Below, in pieces: positions 56,741 through 64,000 of a DNA stretch of 64,000 bases (position 1 is the first letter of the stretch; every line of letters begins with the position of its first letter). The DNA is taken from positions 225,371 through 289,370 of the forward strand of contig JABABQ010000034.1 in NCBI GenBank assembly GCA_014238155.1, read 5' to 3'. The DNA is from Rhizobiaceae bacterium (lineage in GTDB: Bacteria > Pseudomonadota > Alphaproteobacteria > Rhizobiales > Rhizobiaceae). The position numbers were made by a program, and so were the translations under genes. The notes beneath the pieces were generated by a model. That model had not been told where the DNA came from. It was given only the letters and a program-made list of their open reading frames with translations, and made no database searches.

Positions 56741-58621
56741 CTAAGCGAAGTCAGCTTCATCGGAAGTTTCAGCTACAGCTTGTTCAATGCTGTACCATTC
56801 CCCTTCGCCGTGGAACCACAATCCTTCGATATCGATGAGCGTATCGGTACCATCAGTCGAATGACTTGCTGTTATCGAACCATCATCGTTTTTATCAAAG
56901 GCATAGTCGCTGAGCGAACCAGAATAGTTCACCTGATCGAAGCCATCGCCTCCATCATAGGTCTGATCACCGGATTGGTCGTTCCAGTAATCTGCCCCGT
57001 CGCTACCTTCATAGGTGCCGTCAGAGTCTGAGTCGTACTGATCAGATGAGTCATCTTCAGAGTCGTCATCATCGTCAGAGTCTTCATCATCGTCAGAGTC
57101 TTCATCGTCATCAGAGTCGTCATCGTCATCAGAGTCATCATCATCGTCAGAGTCGTCGTCATCGTCAGAGTCGTCGTCATCGTCGTTCGAGTCATCATTA
57201 GATGTGTCGTCGTCATCAGACGTATCGTCATCATCAGATGTGTCGTCGTCATCAGACGTATCGTCATCATCATCCGATTCACCGGAGAGCTCGATAGCAT
57301 ATTCCATGCTGTACCACTCTCCTTCACCGTTGAACCAAAGGCCATCAATGTCCTTCAGTGTGTCGGTGCCGTCGGTTGGATGACTGATAGTGACTGAGCC
57401 GTCGTCGTTTTCGACCACTGAGTAGTCCCTCAACGCACCATCATAGTTCACCTGATCATAGCCATAGCCACCGTCGTAGGTGTCATCGCCCTGGGTACTG
57501 TTCCAGACATCATCGTCTTCAGAACCAACCAGATAATCATTACCCGATGTACCCCAGGGATCGCCCGAACCTTGGCCGGTACCATTGCCGGAGCCGGAGC
57601 CCGATCCTGAACCTTTGCCAGAACCTGAACCAGAGCCTTTGCCTGAACCAGAACCAGAGCCTTTACCAGATCCTGAACCAGAGCCTTTGCCCGAACCGGA
57701 ACCAGAACCTTTGCCTGAACCGGAGCCCGATCCTTTGCCAGATCCCGAACCAGAGCCAGAGCCTTTGCCAGAACCCGAACCAGATCCTTTGCCAGAACCC
57801 GAACCAGAACCTTTGCCAGAACCCGAACCAGATCCTTTACCAGAACCAGAACCAGAACCAGAGCCAGAGCCTTTGCCTGAACCAGATCCAGAGCCTTTGC
57901 CTGAACCAGATCCAGAGCCTTTACCAGATCCCGAACCAGAGCCTTTGCCTGAACCGGAGCCCGATCCTTTGCCTGAACCCGAACCAGATCCTTTACCAGA
58001 ACCCGAACCGGAGCCTTTGCCAGAACCCGAACCAGATCCTTTGCCTGAACCCGAACCGGAGCCTTTACCAGAACCCGAACCGGAGCCTTTACCAGAACCC
58101 GAACCGGAGCCTTTACCAGAACCCGAACCGGAGCCTTTACCAGAACCCGAACCGGAGCCTTTACCAGAATCCGAACCGGAGCCTTTGCCAGAACCCGAAC
58201 CGGAGCCTTTACCAGAACCCGAACCGGAGCCTTTACCAGAACCTGAACCGGAGCCTTTGCCAGAACCGGAACCAGATCCTTTGCCAGAACCGGAACCCGA
58301 TCCTTTGCCTGAACCAGAGCCAGAGCCTTTGCCTGAACCAGAACCGGAGCCAGAGCCTTTGCCTGAACCCGAACCAGATCCTTTGCCTGAACCGGAGCCC
58401 GATCCTTTGCCTGAACCCGAACCAGATCCTTTACCAGAACCCGAACCGGAGCCTTTGCCAGAACCAGATCCTTTGCCAGATCCCGAACCAGATCCTTTGC
58501 CTGAACCAGATCCAGAGCCTTTGCCTGAACCCGAACCAGAGCCTGAGCCGCTACCGTTTCCGTACCGATCCCAGTCGTACCAGTCGAATGAATCATTCCG
58601 GTTATAATTTAAATTTGCCAT
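56741..58621 (-). CDS. Gly-Ser-Lys repeat protein with two RTX-like calcium-binding domains
   Basis: 626 residues. Start at 58621 has AGGAG 8 bases upstream. Residues 1-22 are Asn/Asp/Tyr/Trp rich; residues about 23-345 are nearly pure GSGSGK hexapeptides (about 50 copies, some shortened or lengthened, one with GSDSGK). Then two related domains (about 352-440 and 540-620) share [16 protein letters not shown], DGTDTLxDIxGLWFxGEGEWYS; between them is an Asp/Ser-rich run (about 449-527). These domains resemble hemolysin-type calcium-binding modules of alphaproteobacterial secreted proteins. No Sec signal, so type I secretion is likely but no exporter is adjacent. Function unknown; perhaps a matrix or surface protein. 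Confidence 0.8.
   Translation of the reverse strand: MANLNYNRNDSFDWYDWDRYGNGSGSGSGSGSGKGSGSGSGKGSGSGSGKGSGSGKGSGSGSGKGSGSGSGKGSGSGSGKGSGSGSGKGSGSGSGSGKGSGSGSGKGSGSGSGKGSGSGSGKGSGSGSGKGSGSGSGKGSGSGSGKGSGSDSGKGSGSGSGKGSGSGSGKGSGSGSGKGSGSGSGKGSGSGSGKGSGSGSGKGSGSGSGKGSGSGSGKGSGSGSGKGSGSGSGKGSGSGSGKGSGSGSGKGSGSGSGSGSGKGSGSGSGKGSGSGSGKGSGSGSGKGSGSGSGSGKGSGSGSGKGSGSGSGKGSGSGSGKGSGSGSGKGSGSGSGKGSGSGSGSGNGTGQGSGDPWGTSGNDYLVGSEDDDVWNSTQGDDTYDGGYGYDQVNYDGALRDYSVVENDDGSVTISHPTDGTDTLKDIDGLWFNGEGEWYSMEYAIELSGESDDDDDTSDDDDTSDDDDTSDDDDTSNDDSNDDDDDSDDDDDSDDDDDSDDDDDSDDDEDSDDDEDSDDDDDSEDDSSDQYDSDSDGTYEGSDGADYWNDQSGDQTYDGGDGFDQVNYSGSLSDYAFDKNDDGSITASHSTDGTDTLIDIEGLWFHGEGEWYSIEQAVAETSDEADFA
57600..58555 (-). repeat. 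18-bp coding tandem repeat array
   Basis: About 950 bases of an 18-bp unit encoding Gly-Ser-Gly-Ser-Gly-Lys. Lys is always AAA; Gly and Ser codons vary, and neighbouring units in 58050-58260 are nearly identical, which points to recent local duplication. Some units are 12 or 24 bp, always in frame. No spacers, so it is not a CRISPR array. Confidence 0.95.
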
Positions 58622-58703
58622 TTCGCATCTCCTACTAATATTGCCTCCCCTATATCAAATAAAATTGCAGTGCATATGGTCATTCATTGTTTACTATTAA
58701 TCT

Positions 58704-58732
58704 TAAATACATTTTACTAAAATTTTATTCAA
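58704..58732 (-). promoter_or_regulatory. Promoter of the repeat gene
   Basis: TTGAAT (58732-58727), 17 bases, TATTTA (58709-58704), in a strongly AT-rich stretch (58630-58765) unlike the rest of the window. Leaves a leader of about 75 bases. Confidence 0.5.
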
Positions 58733-58765
58733 ATTTTATACTTAACTTTATTGATTAATTAATAA

Positions 58766-59129
58766 TGGAATGCCGGGAGTGCGGCCGACCATTGGTGAAG
58801 CCCGCATTCTGGAGTTTTGTTGTTTGGATTTCTGGCTTCACATTTGCTGCCAGGCGCAAGCCTGCAGGCCGCAATTGTCTCTCCGACAGGCAAACACGTG
58901 GCCACCTGGGGCAGAACTTCAGTCATCTGCGCCAACATCAAATGAAAATATTGGCCACGATTTCGTCTAATAATATCGCAGGCAATTCTGATATATGTCC
59001 CAGGGCGTTACCCGTTTACACTTCGAAGGAAATTTGACACCGTCCTTGCGGGTTTGTCGCAAAACAGCCAAGCACCTGACGGCGAGCGAGGAATTATGTA
59101 GCAATAATCATACCGTTTGCGCAGACAGT
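58766..59129. other. Gap without a recognisable gene
   Basis: Stretch between the AT-rich promoter region and the 3' end of rirA. Open frames of 60-90 codons exist on both strands but lack Shine-Dalgarno sequences and family resemblance. No terminator or tRNA seen. Confidence 0.5.
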
Positions 59130-59591
59130 CTAGTGGCGTTGCAACGGTTCCTGCATGGCCAGATTGAGCTCCATCAATACGTTGATGTTATGCTCTTTGC
59201 GGATCAGGTCAGCAATTGTGTACTCGTCAAGCACGTCAAAAAACGCCTGCAGAGCGCGGGACAGTGCGCCATTCATTCCGCAAGTTGCAACCAGGGGGCA
59301 GTTGATCTCGCCTTGCTTGAAACACTCTGCCATTTCGAAATTTTCTTCAATCCGACGGACAACTTCTCCCAAACGGATCTGATCAGCAGGCCGGGACAAG
59401 CGGATGCCACCATTACGCCCGCGAATGGTCTCTACAATATCCAGCGAAGTCAGCCCCCCGAGGATTTTGAACAAAAAACTTTCCGGCAGATCATAAAATC
59501 GGGCAATTTCGCTGACCGTCGCCAGTTCCTGTTTTGACGCGCAGAACATCAACATTCGAATGGCGTAGTTGGTATGGCTGGTCAGTTTCAT
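59130..59591 (-). CDS. rirA: Rrf2 family iron-responsive regulator RirA
   Basis: 153 residues. Rrf2 winged helix (MKLTSHTNYAIRMLMFCAS, FLFKILGGLTSLDIVETIRGRNGGIRLSRP) and three cluster cysteines at 90, 98 and 104 (AECFKQGEINCPLVATCG), matching the spacing of rhizobial RirA. RirA senses iron through its Fe-S cluster and represses iron uptake in Rhizobiales. The gene lies 109 bases downstream of a ferric-iron binding protein gene on the same strand. A 7-bp GC hairpin is at 59653-59678 in the gap. Confidence 0.88.
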   Translation of the reverse strand: MKLTSHTNYAIRMLMFCASKQELATVSEIARFYDLPESFLFKILGGLTSLDIVETIRGRNGGIRLSRPADQIRLGEVVRRIEENFEMAECFKQGEINCPLVATCGMNGALSRALQAFFDVLDEYTIADLIRKEHNINVLMELNLAMQEPLQRH

Positions 59592-59700
59592 GTCAACGCC
59601 TTCTTGTCTTTTCTACAGTCCACAAAAATGGATTCGAATGGTATCGCAAGCAGCGGGGCATTCATTCGTGCGCCCCGCCGATCATACATCTATATGGCGA

Positions 59701-60744
59701 CTACGAATCCGGTCCGTCATCAAATCCAACCCTGTCCACCAGTTCAGAAGCCGTTTTGCGGTGCTTTGCGATTTCGCCGAGTGGTAATTTGTCAGCGTTC
59801 AGCCCACCCCATGAGCTGGTGCGTGCATCCGCAGCGACACCTGGTTTGACCGGATACTCATAATTGGCAGAACCATAAAGTTGCTGCGCCCTGTCGCTGG
59901 ACAGATATTCCATCAGCTTGAGGGCATTTTCTGCATTTGGCGCATATCTGGCCATGACCATGCCAGAAAGATTGACGTGAGTGCCGCGATCGGCCCCGTT
60001 AGGAAACAGCAATTTAACCGAAGCCGCCCATTGCTTTTGCTCCGGCTCTTTGGTGTTGGTCTGCATCTTGCCCATATAATAGGTGTTGCCGAGAGATATA
60101 TCGCACTCGCCGGCAAAAATGGCTTTGACTTGCGCCCGGTCATTGCCGGTGGGTTTGCGGGCCAGATTGTTTTTAACAGCCGCCAGCCACTTTTCAGCTC
60201 CTTTCTCTCCCGCATGCGCCACGATTGAAGCAATCAAGCCAATTGAATAAGAGTGCTGACCGGAACGGGTGCAGATCTTGCCTTTCCATTTCGGATCCGC
60301 CAGTTCTTCGTAAGTTATGGCATCCTGGGTCACCCGATCTCGTGACGCATATATAATGCGCGCCCGCGTGGTGACCCCAAACCAATGGTTGTCAGTATCG
60401 CGGTATTGAACAGGAACATTGGCCGCGATGACGCTGCTGCTTACAGGCTGGGTGATGCCCAGTGTTTTGGCCGCATCCAGACGACCGATATCAACCGTCA
60501 GCATAATGTCGGCTGGAGAGTTGCGCCCCTCCGCCCGAATGCGCTGGCCCAACCCCTTATTGGCAAACAGCACATTGGTCTTGATTCCGGTTTCGGTGCT
60601 GAACGCATCCAGAAGCGGTTTGAGCAATGCTGCCTGTCGGTAGGAATAGATGTTTACCTCTTCAGCAGCGCTGGCGACCGAAGAAATCATGGCAGCTGCC
60701 GAAACGGCCAAAGTGGCAAAGGAGAAAGTAATACGATTGGACAT
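59701..60744 (-). CDS. Ferric iron ABC transporter substrate-binding protein
   Basis: 347 residues, FutA/FbpA/AfuA family. Signal peptide about 1-26 (SSVASAAEE). Iron ligands expected from the Tyr pair in SLGNTYYMGKM and from NIYSYRQ near the N-terminus; C-terminal SANYEYPVKPGV is typical of Fe(III) binding members. The permease and ATPase genes are not adjacent. Position just upstream of rirA supports iron-regulated uptake. Confidence 0.9.
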   Translation of the reverse strand: MSNRITFSFATLAVSAAAMISSVASAAEEVNIYSYRQAALLKPLLDAFSTETGIKTNVLFANKGLGQRIRAEGRNSPADIMLTVDIGRLDAAKTLGITQPVSSSVIAANVPVQYRDTDNHWFGVTTRARIIYASRDRVTQDAITYEELADPKWKGKICTRSGQHSYSIGLIASIVAHAGEKGAEKWLAAVKNNLARKPTGNDRAQVKAIFAGECDISLGNTYYMGKMQTNTKEPEQKQWAASVKLLFPNGADRGTHVNLSGMVMARYAPNAENALKLMEYLSSDRAQQLYGSANYEYPVKPGVAADARTSSWGGLNADKLPLGEIAKHRKTASELVDRVGFDDGPDS

Positions 60745-60810
60745 GAATTTCCTTTAAGAACCGAGGTTAGGGCTCGGAGTGTGGATAGTAGCTATTGATC
60801 GTCAAAGCAG

Positions 60811-60887
60811 CGGCGGCGGCGACGGTGGCGGCGACGGCGGCGGCGGCGACGGTGGCGGCGACGGCGACGGTGGCGGCGTCGCCGCCC
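60811..60887. repeat. GC-rich tandem repeat in the leader of the iron-binding protein gene
   Basis: A 27-bp unit built of GGC, GAC and GGT triplets is perfectly duplicated (60811-60837 and 60838-60864), followed by a partial third copy ending in a GGCGG/CCGCC hairpin. It lies between the LysR stop and the start at 60744, downstream of a possible promoter, so it may be transcribed as part of the leader. Confidence 0.85.
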
Positions 60888-60895
60888 GTGCTCCC

Positions 60896-60924
60896 TCTTT
60901 ATTAAAGTACACTTTTCTAGTCAA
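60896..60924 (-). promoter_or_regulatory. Candidate promoter of the iron-binding protein gene
   Basis: TTGACT (60924-60919), 17 bases, TAAAGA (60901-60896) on the minus strand. If used, the transcript begins just before the GC-rich tandem repeat. The -10 box is weak. Confidence 0.35.
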
Positions 60925-60965
60925 GTTTAAACCTGAAGCTGATTGCACCTTCACCGCAGGCCGGT

Positions 60966-61859
60966 TCAAGCGCTGCTATCAAGCAGTGCTGCTGCTACTT
61001 GTTGAACATCACGCCGCCCCTGCAATGCATGGGGATAAGCCAGGCAATATGGGTGAGGCATCAGCGGCTCCGGGCTCTGCATACGCACCAACTGGCCGTT
61101 GGAAATTTCTTCCATTGCCATTCGTGAAGGAACCAATCCAATTCCCAATCCTTTGCGCGCAAAGCTGATCGCAGCACTGTTGGTGGTAAGACTAAGTCCA
61201 GCTGCAATATCAATGGCACGGCTGGAAGACAGGCAGTTCGCCCAACTGGGGAATGAGGCGTAGTTGGGGCCCCACAGCGTATGAATCAGATGGCGTTCGT
61301 TAATATCGTTGACAGAAGTCCCATGCCGTTCAACAAATTCTGGCGACGCAATTGCAGTGACATGATCGTGGAACAGAGTATCAACTCGATAATCGCGGTA
61401 GAGTTCGTGTCCGTAGAAAATGCGCATATGTATTCCGTCTTTGGCGAACCCGACGGGATCCTCATCAGGGCGAATATGCAATCGAATATTCGAACCGGTG
61501 GTGATGCCGGATTTCAACGCCACCAATTTGTCCGGCAACCAGGTCTGAACCACTGAATGTGGCGCGCTCAAAACGAGCGACGGCAGGATTCGACTATCGC
61601 GCATGGTCTCGGATAAATCGGAAAGTGTGTTCATCGCCTGGGCGGCAGCGGGATATGCAGCCAGCCCAGCTTCTGACAAGACCAGGCGGTTGCCTTGACG
61701 GATGAACAGGTTTTTTTGCCAAAATGCCTCTAGATTTCGCACCTGCTGACTGACGGCGGCCGACGTCACGCCCAATTCCGCCCCGGCAGTCGTGAACGCG
61801 CCGGTTCTTGCAACTGCTTCAAAGGCGCGAACGGCATTAAGGGGAGGAGAAACAGTCAT
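60966..61859 (-). CDS. LysR family transcriptional regulator
   Basis: 297 residues from the ATG at 61859; upstream in-frame starts run into the divergent gene and are rejected. N-terminal winged helix (LNAVRAFEAVARTGAFTTAGAELGVTSAAVSQQVRNLE) and C-terminal effector domain of the GcvA-like branch. Divergent from the 2OG oxygenase gene with 93 bases between, so it most likely activates that gene and the DddP-like gene. Effector unknown. Confidence 0.9.
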   Translation of the reverse strand: MTVSPPLNAVRAFEAVARTGAFTTAGAELGVTSAAVSQQVRNLEAFWQKNLFIRQGNRLVLSEAGLAAYPAAAQAMNTLSDLSETMRDSRILPSLVLSAPHSVVQTWLPDKLVALKSGITTGSNIRLHIRPDEDPVGFAKDGIHMRIFYGHELYRDYRVDTLFHDHVTAIASPEFVERHGTSVNDINERHLIHTLWGPNYASFPSWANCLSSSRAIDIAAGLSLTTNSAAISFARKGLGIGLVPSRMAMEEISNGQLVRMQSPEPLMPHPYCLAYPHALQGRRDVQQVAAALLDSSA

Positions 61860-61899
61860 GGCCGAAAGATTTTCTTTCTCTATTGAAGAAGAAATACTG

Positions 61900-61936
61900 T
61901 TGCATGAACTTTTTGCTGGTGCAATTTTGGCAAAAT
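61900..61936. promoter_or_regulatory. Inverted repeats between LysR and oxygenase genes
   Basis: TTGCA (61900-61904) and TGCAA (61920-61924) form an inverted repeat with 15 bases between; ATTTTG-G-CAAAAT (61924-61936) is a second, adjacent palindrome. Position in the divergent gap fits LysR binding sites. A Shine-Dalgarno GGAGAG follows before the ATG at 61953. Confidence 0.4.
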
Positions 61937-61952
61937 CTGAAAGGAGAGATTC

Positions 61953-62738
61953 ATGAATGAGTTGATTGACCTGCAGCTTTACCCGCTGGACCGGGCGGGA
62001 AGCGAAGAATGGAATGATCTTGTGCACAAATGTCAGGCGCAACTGGCTGAGAACGGTTTATTCAATTTGCCAGGATTTCTGCTTACCGGCGTTGCCCAAT
62101 CTGCGGCAAACGAAGTCAAAACGGCGCTTGACGAGAACGCCTTTACCCATGCCCGCGAGCACAATATCTATTTCAAACGCTCATTGGATGATCTCGACGC
62201 CGATCACCCGGCGCTGACGCGGTTCAAGACAATCAACCGGACAATCTGCGCCGATCAAATGGCGCGCACAACAGTTCTGAGACTGTATGAGTGGCCGGAA
62301 TTTGCGGTCTTTCTTGCAGCCGTCATGGACAAGAATTCGCTTTATACGATGGCGGATCCACTGGCGCGGGTAAATGTCATGGCCTATCGCGAAGGCGAAG
62401 CTCTGAACTGGCATTTTGATCGCTCCGAATTCACCACCACCTTGCTGTTACAATCGCCACAGGCCGGGGGCGTTTTCGAATATGCCCAAAATCTGCGCAG
62501 TGATGACAACCCAAATTATGAGGGCGTCGCTCAACTGCTTGGTGGCCATCATCCCACATCATTGATGCCTCTTGAGGCCGGAACCCTGAATGTCTTCCAG
62601 GGCAAGAATACCGCCCATCGGGTGACCCCGATTGAGGGCACAAGCGACCGGGTCATCGCCGTGTTCTCGTATTTTGAAGAGCCGGGAGTTGTATTTTCAG
62701 ACGAGGAACGCATTGGATTTTACGGGAGAGCTGCGTGA
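61953..62738 (+). CDS. 2-oxoglutarate/Fe(II) oxygenase, BesD/HalD-like, hydroxylase type
   Basis: 261 residues with GGAGAG upstream. Iron ligands His154, Asp156 (NWHFDRSEF) and His222 (NTAHRV), with Arg233 as likely 2-oxoglutarate contact. Overall pattern (VNVMAYREGEALNWHFD, TLLLQSPQAGGVFEYAQNLR, GTLNVFQGKNTAHRV) resembles the BesD/HalD amino acid halogenases and ArpA-like proteins. Halogenases replace the Asp by Gly; here Asp is kept, so hydroxylation is more likely. Its stop overlaps the next gene (GTGA). Confidence 0.85.
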   Translation: MNELIDLQLYPLDRAGSEEWNDLVHKCQAQLAENGLFNLPGFLLTGVAQSAANEVKTALDENAFTHAREHNIYFKRSLDDLDADHPALTRFKTINRTICADQMARTTVLRLYEWPEFAVFLAAVMDKNSLYTMADPLARVNVMAYREGEALNWHFDRSEFTTTLLLQSPQAGGVFEYAQNLRSDDNPNYEGVAQLLGGHHPTSLMPLEAGTLNVFQGKNTAHRVTPIEGTSDRVIAVFSYFEEPGVVFSDEERIGFYGRAA

Positions 62739-63982
62739 GCGCATTCATGGACGAGCGCAAGCTGGCCTATGTGAATGCGGAAGGCCGCGACAAGCCACTG
62801 CGTTCCCCCCTGTCGGACGACGTGATCAACACCGCCCGCGCCTATCGTCTTGACCGTCTGCGCCAGGGTCTGGTGGCGCAAGACTGTGCCGCACTGCTGC
62901 TCTACGATCCGTGCAACATTCGCTATGCCTTTGACTGTTCCAACATGCAGGTCTGGACGCTGCACAATCCGATGCGGTACGCGCTGATCTTCGCGGACGG
63001 CCCGGCGATCATGTTTGAGTTCAAGGGCTGCCTGCATTTGAACGACGGTCTTCCCGGCATTGATCAACTGCGCAGGGCGACCACCTGGATGTATATGGGG
63101 TCTGGCGACAAGGCCCCGGCGGCGATGGCGATCTGGGCTGATGAAATCGCCGATCTGATGAAAATCCACTCCCCCGACAATCTGCAGATCGCCTGCGACA
63201 AGCTCGACGGAGTTGGCGTATCGGCCCTGCAATCCCGCGGTTTGACCTATATTGAAGGCACACAAATCACCGAGCGCGCCCGGTCGATCAAGAGCGCCGA
63301 AGAGCTCGAAATGATGAAATGGACCATTCGCGTTTGCGAGGCCGGCATGGCGCGCATTTACGAACGCTCCCTGCCCGGCGCCACCGAGCGCGAATTGTGG
63401 GGCCATCTGCATTTTGAAAATGCCCGCTCCGGCGGCGACTGGCTGGAGACCAAGTTGCTGACCTGCGGTCCCCGCACCAACCCCTGGTATCAGGAATGCT
63501 CCGACCGGCCCTGCCAGGCTGGCGAAATGATCTCCTTCGACACCGACATGATCGGCCCCTACGGGTATTGCGCCGACATTTCCCGTTCCTGGACCTGCGG
63601 CTATCAACCGATGAGCGATGTTCAGCGTCGCCTGTACAATACCGCCCTTGAACAGATCGACCACAACCTCGAGCTGCTGAAACCGGGGCTTGGATTTGCC
63701 GAATTCAATCAAAAAAGCTGGCGCATTCCCGAACGCCACATCCCCTACCGCTATTCGCTGGCGGTTCATGGGGTTGGCATGGCGGACGAATGGCCGGTCA
63801 TCCCGCTTCATGCCGATTTTGATGACCTGGCAATGTCTGGAGAATTTCAGCCGGGCATGGTGGTGTGCGTGGAAAGCCTGATGGCGGAGCAAGACAGCGA
63901 GAGCATCAAACTGGAAACCCAGGTGGTGATCACCGATACCGGCTTTCAGCGTCTGGACAGTTTTCCGTTTGAAGAGGTGTAG
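62735..63982 (+). CDS. dddP: DddP-like M24 family protein, possible DMSP lyase
   Basis: 415 residues from the GTG at 62735. Pita-bread M24 fold. RYAFDCSNMQVWTLHNP, CGPRTNPWYQEC, FDTDMIGPYGYCADISRSW and HGVGMADEWP closely match the DMSP-cleaving DddP family. Asp269, Asp271, Asp281, His345 and Glu380 lie at a constant offset of 26 from the metal ligands I recall for Ruegeria DddP, as do Tyr340 and Asp351 (its proposed catalytic residues); Glu394 is one residue off. DddP would release dimethyl sulfide and acrylate. A related M24 paralogue with another substrate remains possible. Co-translated with the oxygenase. Confidence 0.7.
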   Translation: MSAFMDERKLAYVNAEGRDKPLRSPLSDDVINTARAYRLDRLRQGLVAQDCAALLLYDPCNIRYAFDCSNMQVWTLHNPMRYALIFADGPAIMFEFKGCLHLNDGLPGIDQLRRATTWMYMGSGDKAPAAMAIWADEIADLMKIHSPDNLQIACDKLDGVGVSALQSRGLTYIEGTQITERARSIKSAEELEMMKWTIRVCEAGMARIYERSLPGATERELWGHLHFENARSGGDWLETKLLTCGPRTNPWYQECSDRPCQAGEMISFDTDMIGPYGYCADISRSWTCGYQPMSDVQRRLYNTALEQIDHNLELLKPGLGFAEFNQKSWRIPERHIPYRYSLAVHGVGMADEWPVIPLHADFDDLAMSGEFQPGMVVCVESLMAEQDSESIKLETQVVITDTGFQRLDSFPFEEV

Positions 63983-64000
63983 GCGGCGGCGGCGGCGGCG
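63983..64000. repeat. GCG triplet repeat at window end
   Basis: Six GCG triplets start directly after the stop codon of the DddP-like gene and run to the window edge, so the true length is unknown. Confidence 0.8.

Noticed and set aside
57600..58555. CRISPR array
   Set aside because: The 18-bp units are contiguous, in frame and without spacers; no cas genes are present.
57547..58638. Long plus-strand frames encoding Pro-Glu-rich or Asn-Pro-rich repeat proteins
   Set aside because: They are complements of the Gly-Ser-Lys array. They lack a ribosome-binding site and any flanking domain, whereas the minus-strand frame has both.
58765..59037. 90-codon plus-strand frame beginning with a Cys-x-x-Cys pair
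   Set aside because: No Shine-Dalgarno, no second zinc pair and no family resemblance.
61953..62738. Halogenase
   Set aside because: The iron motif is His-x-Asp. Known members of this family that halogenate have Gly in place of Asp.
62720..63892. Minus-strand frame of 390 codons over the DddP-like gene
   Set aside because: Antisense to a gene with a complete active site; the GC-rich third positions explain the open frame.
63983..64000. GCG run as the start of a larger mobile or regulatory element
   Set aside because: Only 18 bases are visible before the window ends, so nothing beyond a simple repeat can be supported.

Overview
The window reads as a chromosomal segment of an alphaproteobacterium, most likely order Hyphomicrobiales (Rhizobiales). 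The main pointers are a RirA-type iron regulator, a NadQ-type NAD regulator beside nadABC, a TIGR02301-like protein next to a NUDIX hydrolase, the lepB-rnc-era-recO and rpoZ-rsh-DUF2062-acpS gene sets, and an R-citramalate synthase. Genes are tightly packed with many 4-base ATGA/GTGA overlaps. I saw no rRNA, tRNA, CRISPR array or transposase.

Layout. 1-1.6 kb: the 3' end of purF, a short-chain dehydrogenase and a small unknown gene. 1.6-7.2 kb: a PadR regulator followed by an RND efflux adaptor and an unusually long permease. 7.2-13.7 kb (minus strand): pssA and psd, a DUF1194 protein, an Atm1-like ABC exporter with its ArsR regulator, and a LysM protein. 13.9-20.4 kb: a LOG-family enzyme, then an overlapping operon cysS-GFA-cimA-rarD, a LysE exporter and a YedK/SRAP protein. 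20.5-26.7 kb (plus strand): NUDIX, DUF3179, three small proteins, then a chain ygfZ-HD-phosphatase-nadQ with 4-base overlaps. 26.7-30.7 kb (minus strand): nadC, nadB, a small gene and nadA behind a palindromic operator.

30.9-44.3 kb holds a hydratase-like enzyme, an MFS transporter and a housekeeping core: lepB-rnc-era-recO-thioesterase, uracil-DNA glycosylase, NYN protein, rpoZ, rsh, DUF2062, acpS, GNAT, smpB and dapA. Its order suggests an inversion of the rpoZ-acpS block. 44.5-52.5 kb: a lytic transglycosylase, an alpha/beta hydrolase, an FAH-family enzyme with an HpaR-like MarR regulator behind a perfect 20-bp palindrome, an ABC exporter and a sulfatase. 52.5-56.4 kb: a three-subunit molybdenum hydroxylase with its own MoaD-like gene.

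56.4-64 kb is the most unusual part. It has a 626-residue predicted secreted protein made of about 320 residues of Gly-Ser-Lys repeats followed by two calcium-binding-like domains around an Asp/Ser-rich linker. Next come rirA, a ferric-iron binding protein whose leader carries a perfect 27-bp GC-rich tandem repeat, a LysR regulator, a 2-oxoglutarate/Fe(II) oxygenase of the BesD/HalD type that keeps the hydroxylase Asp, and a DddP-like M24 protein that keeps all metal and catalytic residues I recall for DMSP lyase. The last two genes overlap by 4 bases and are probably co-translated.
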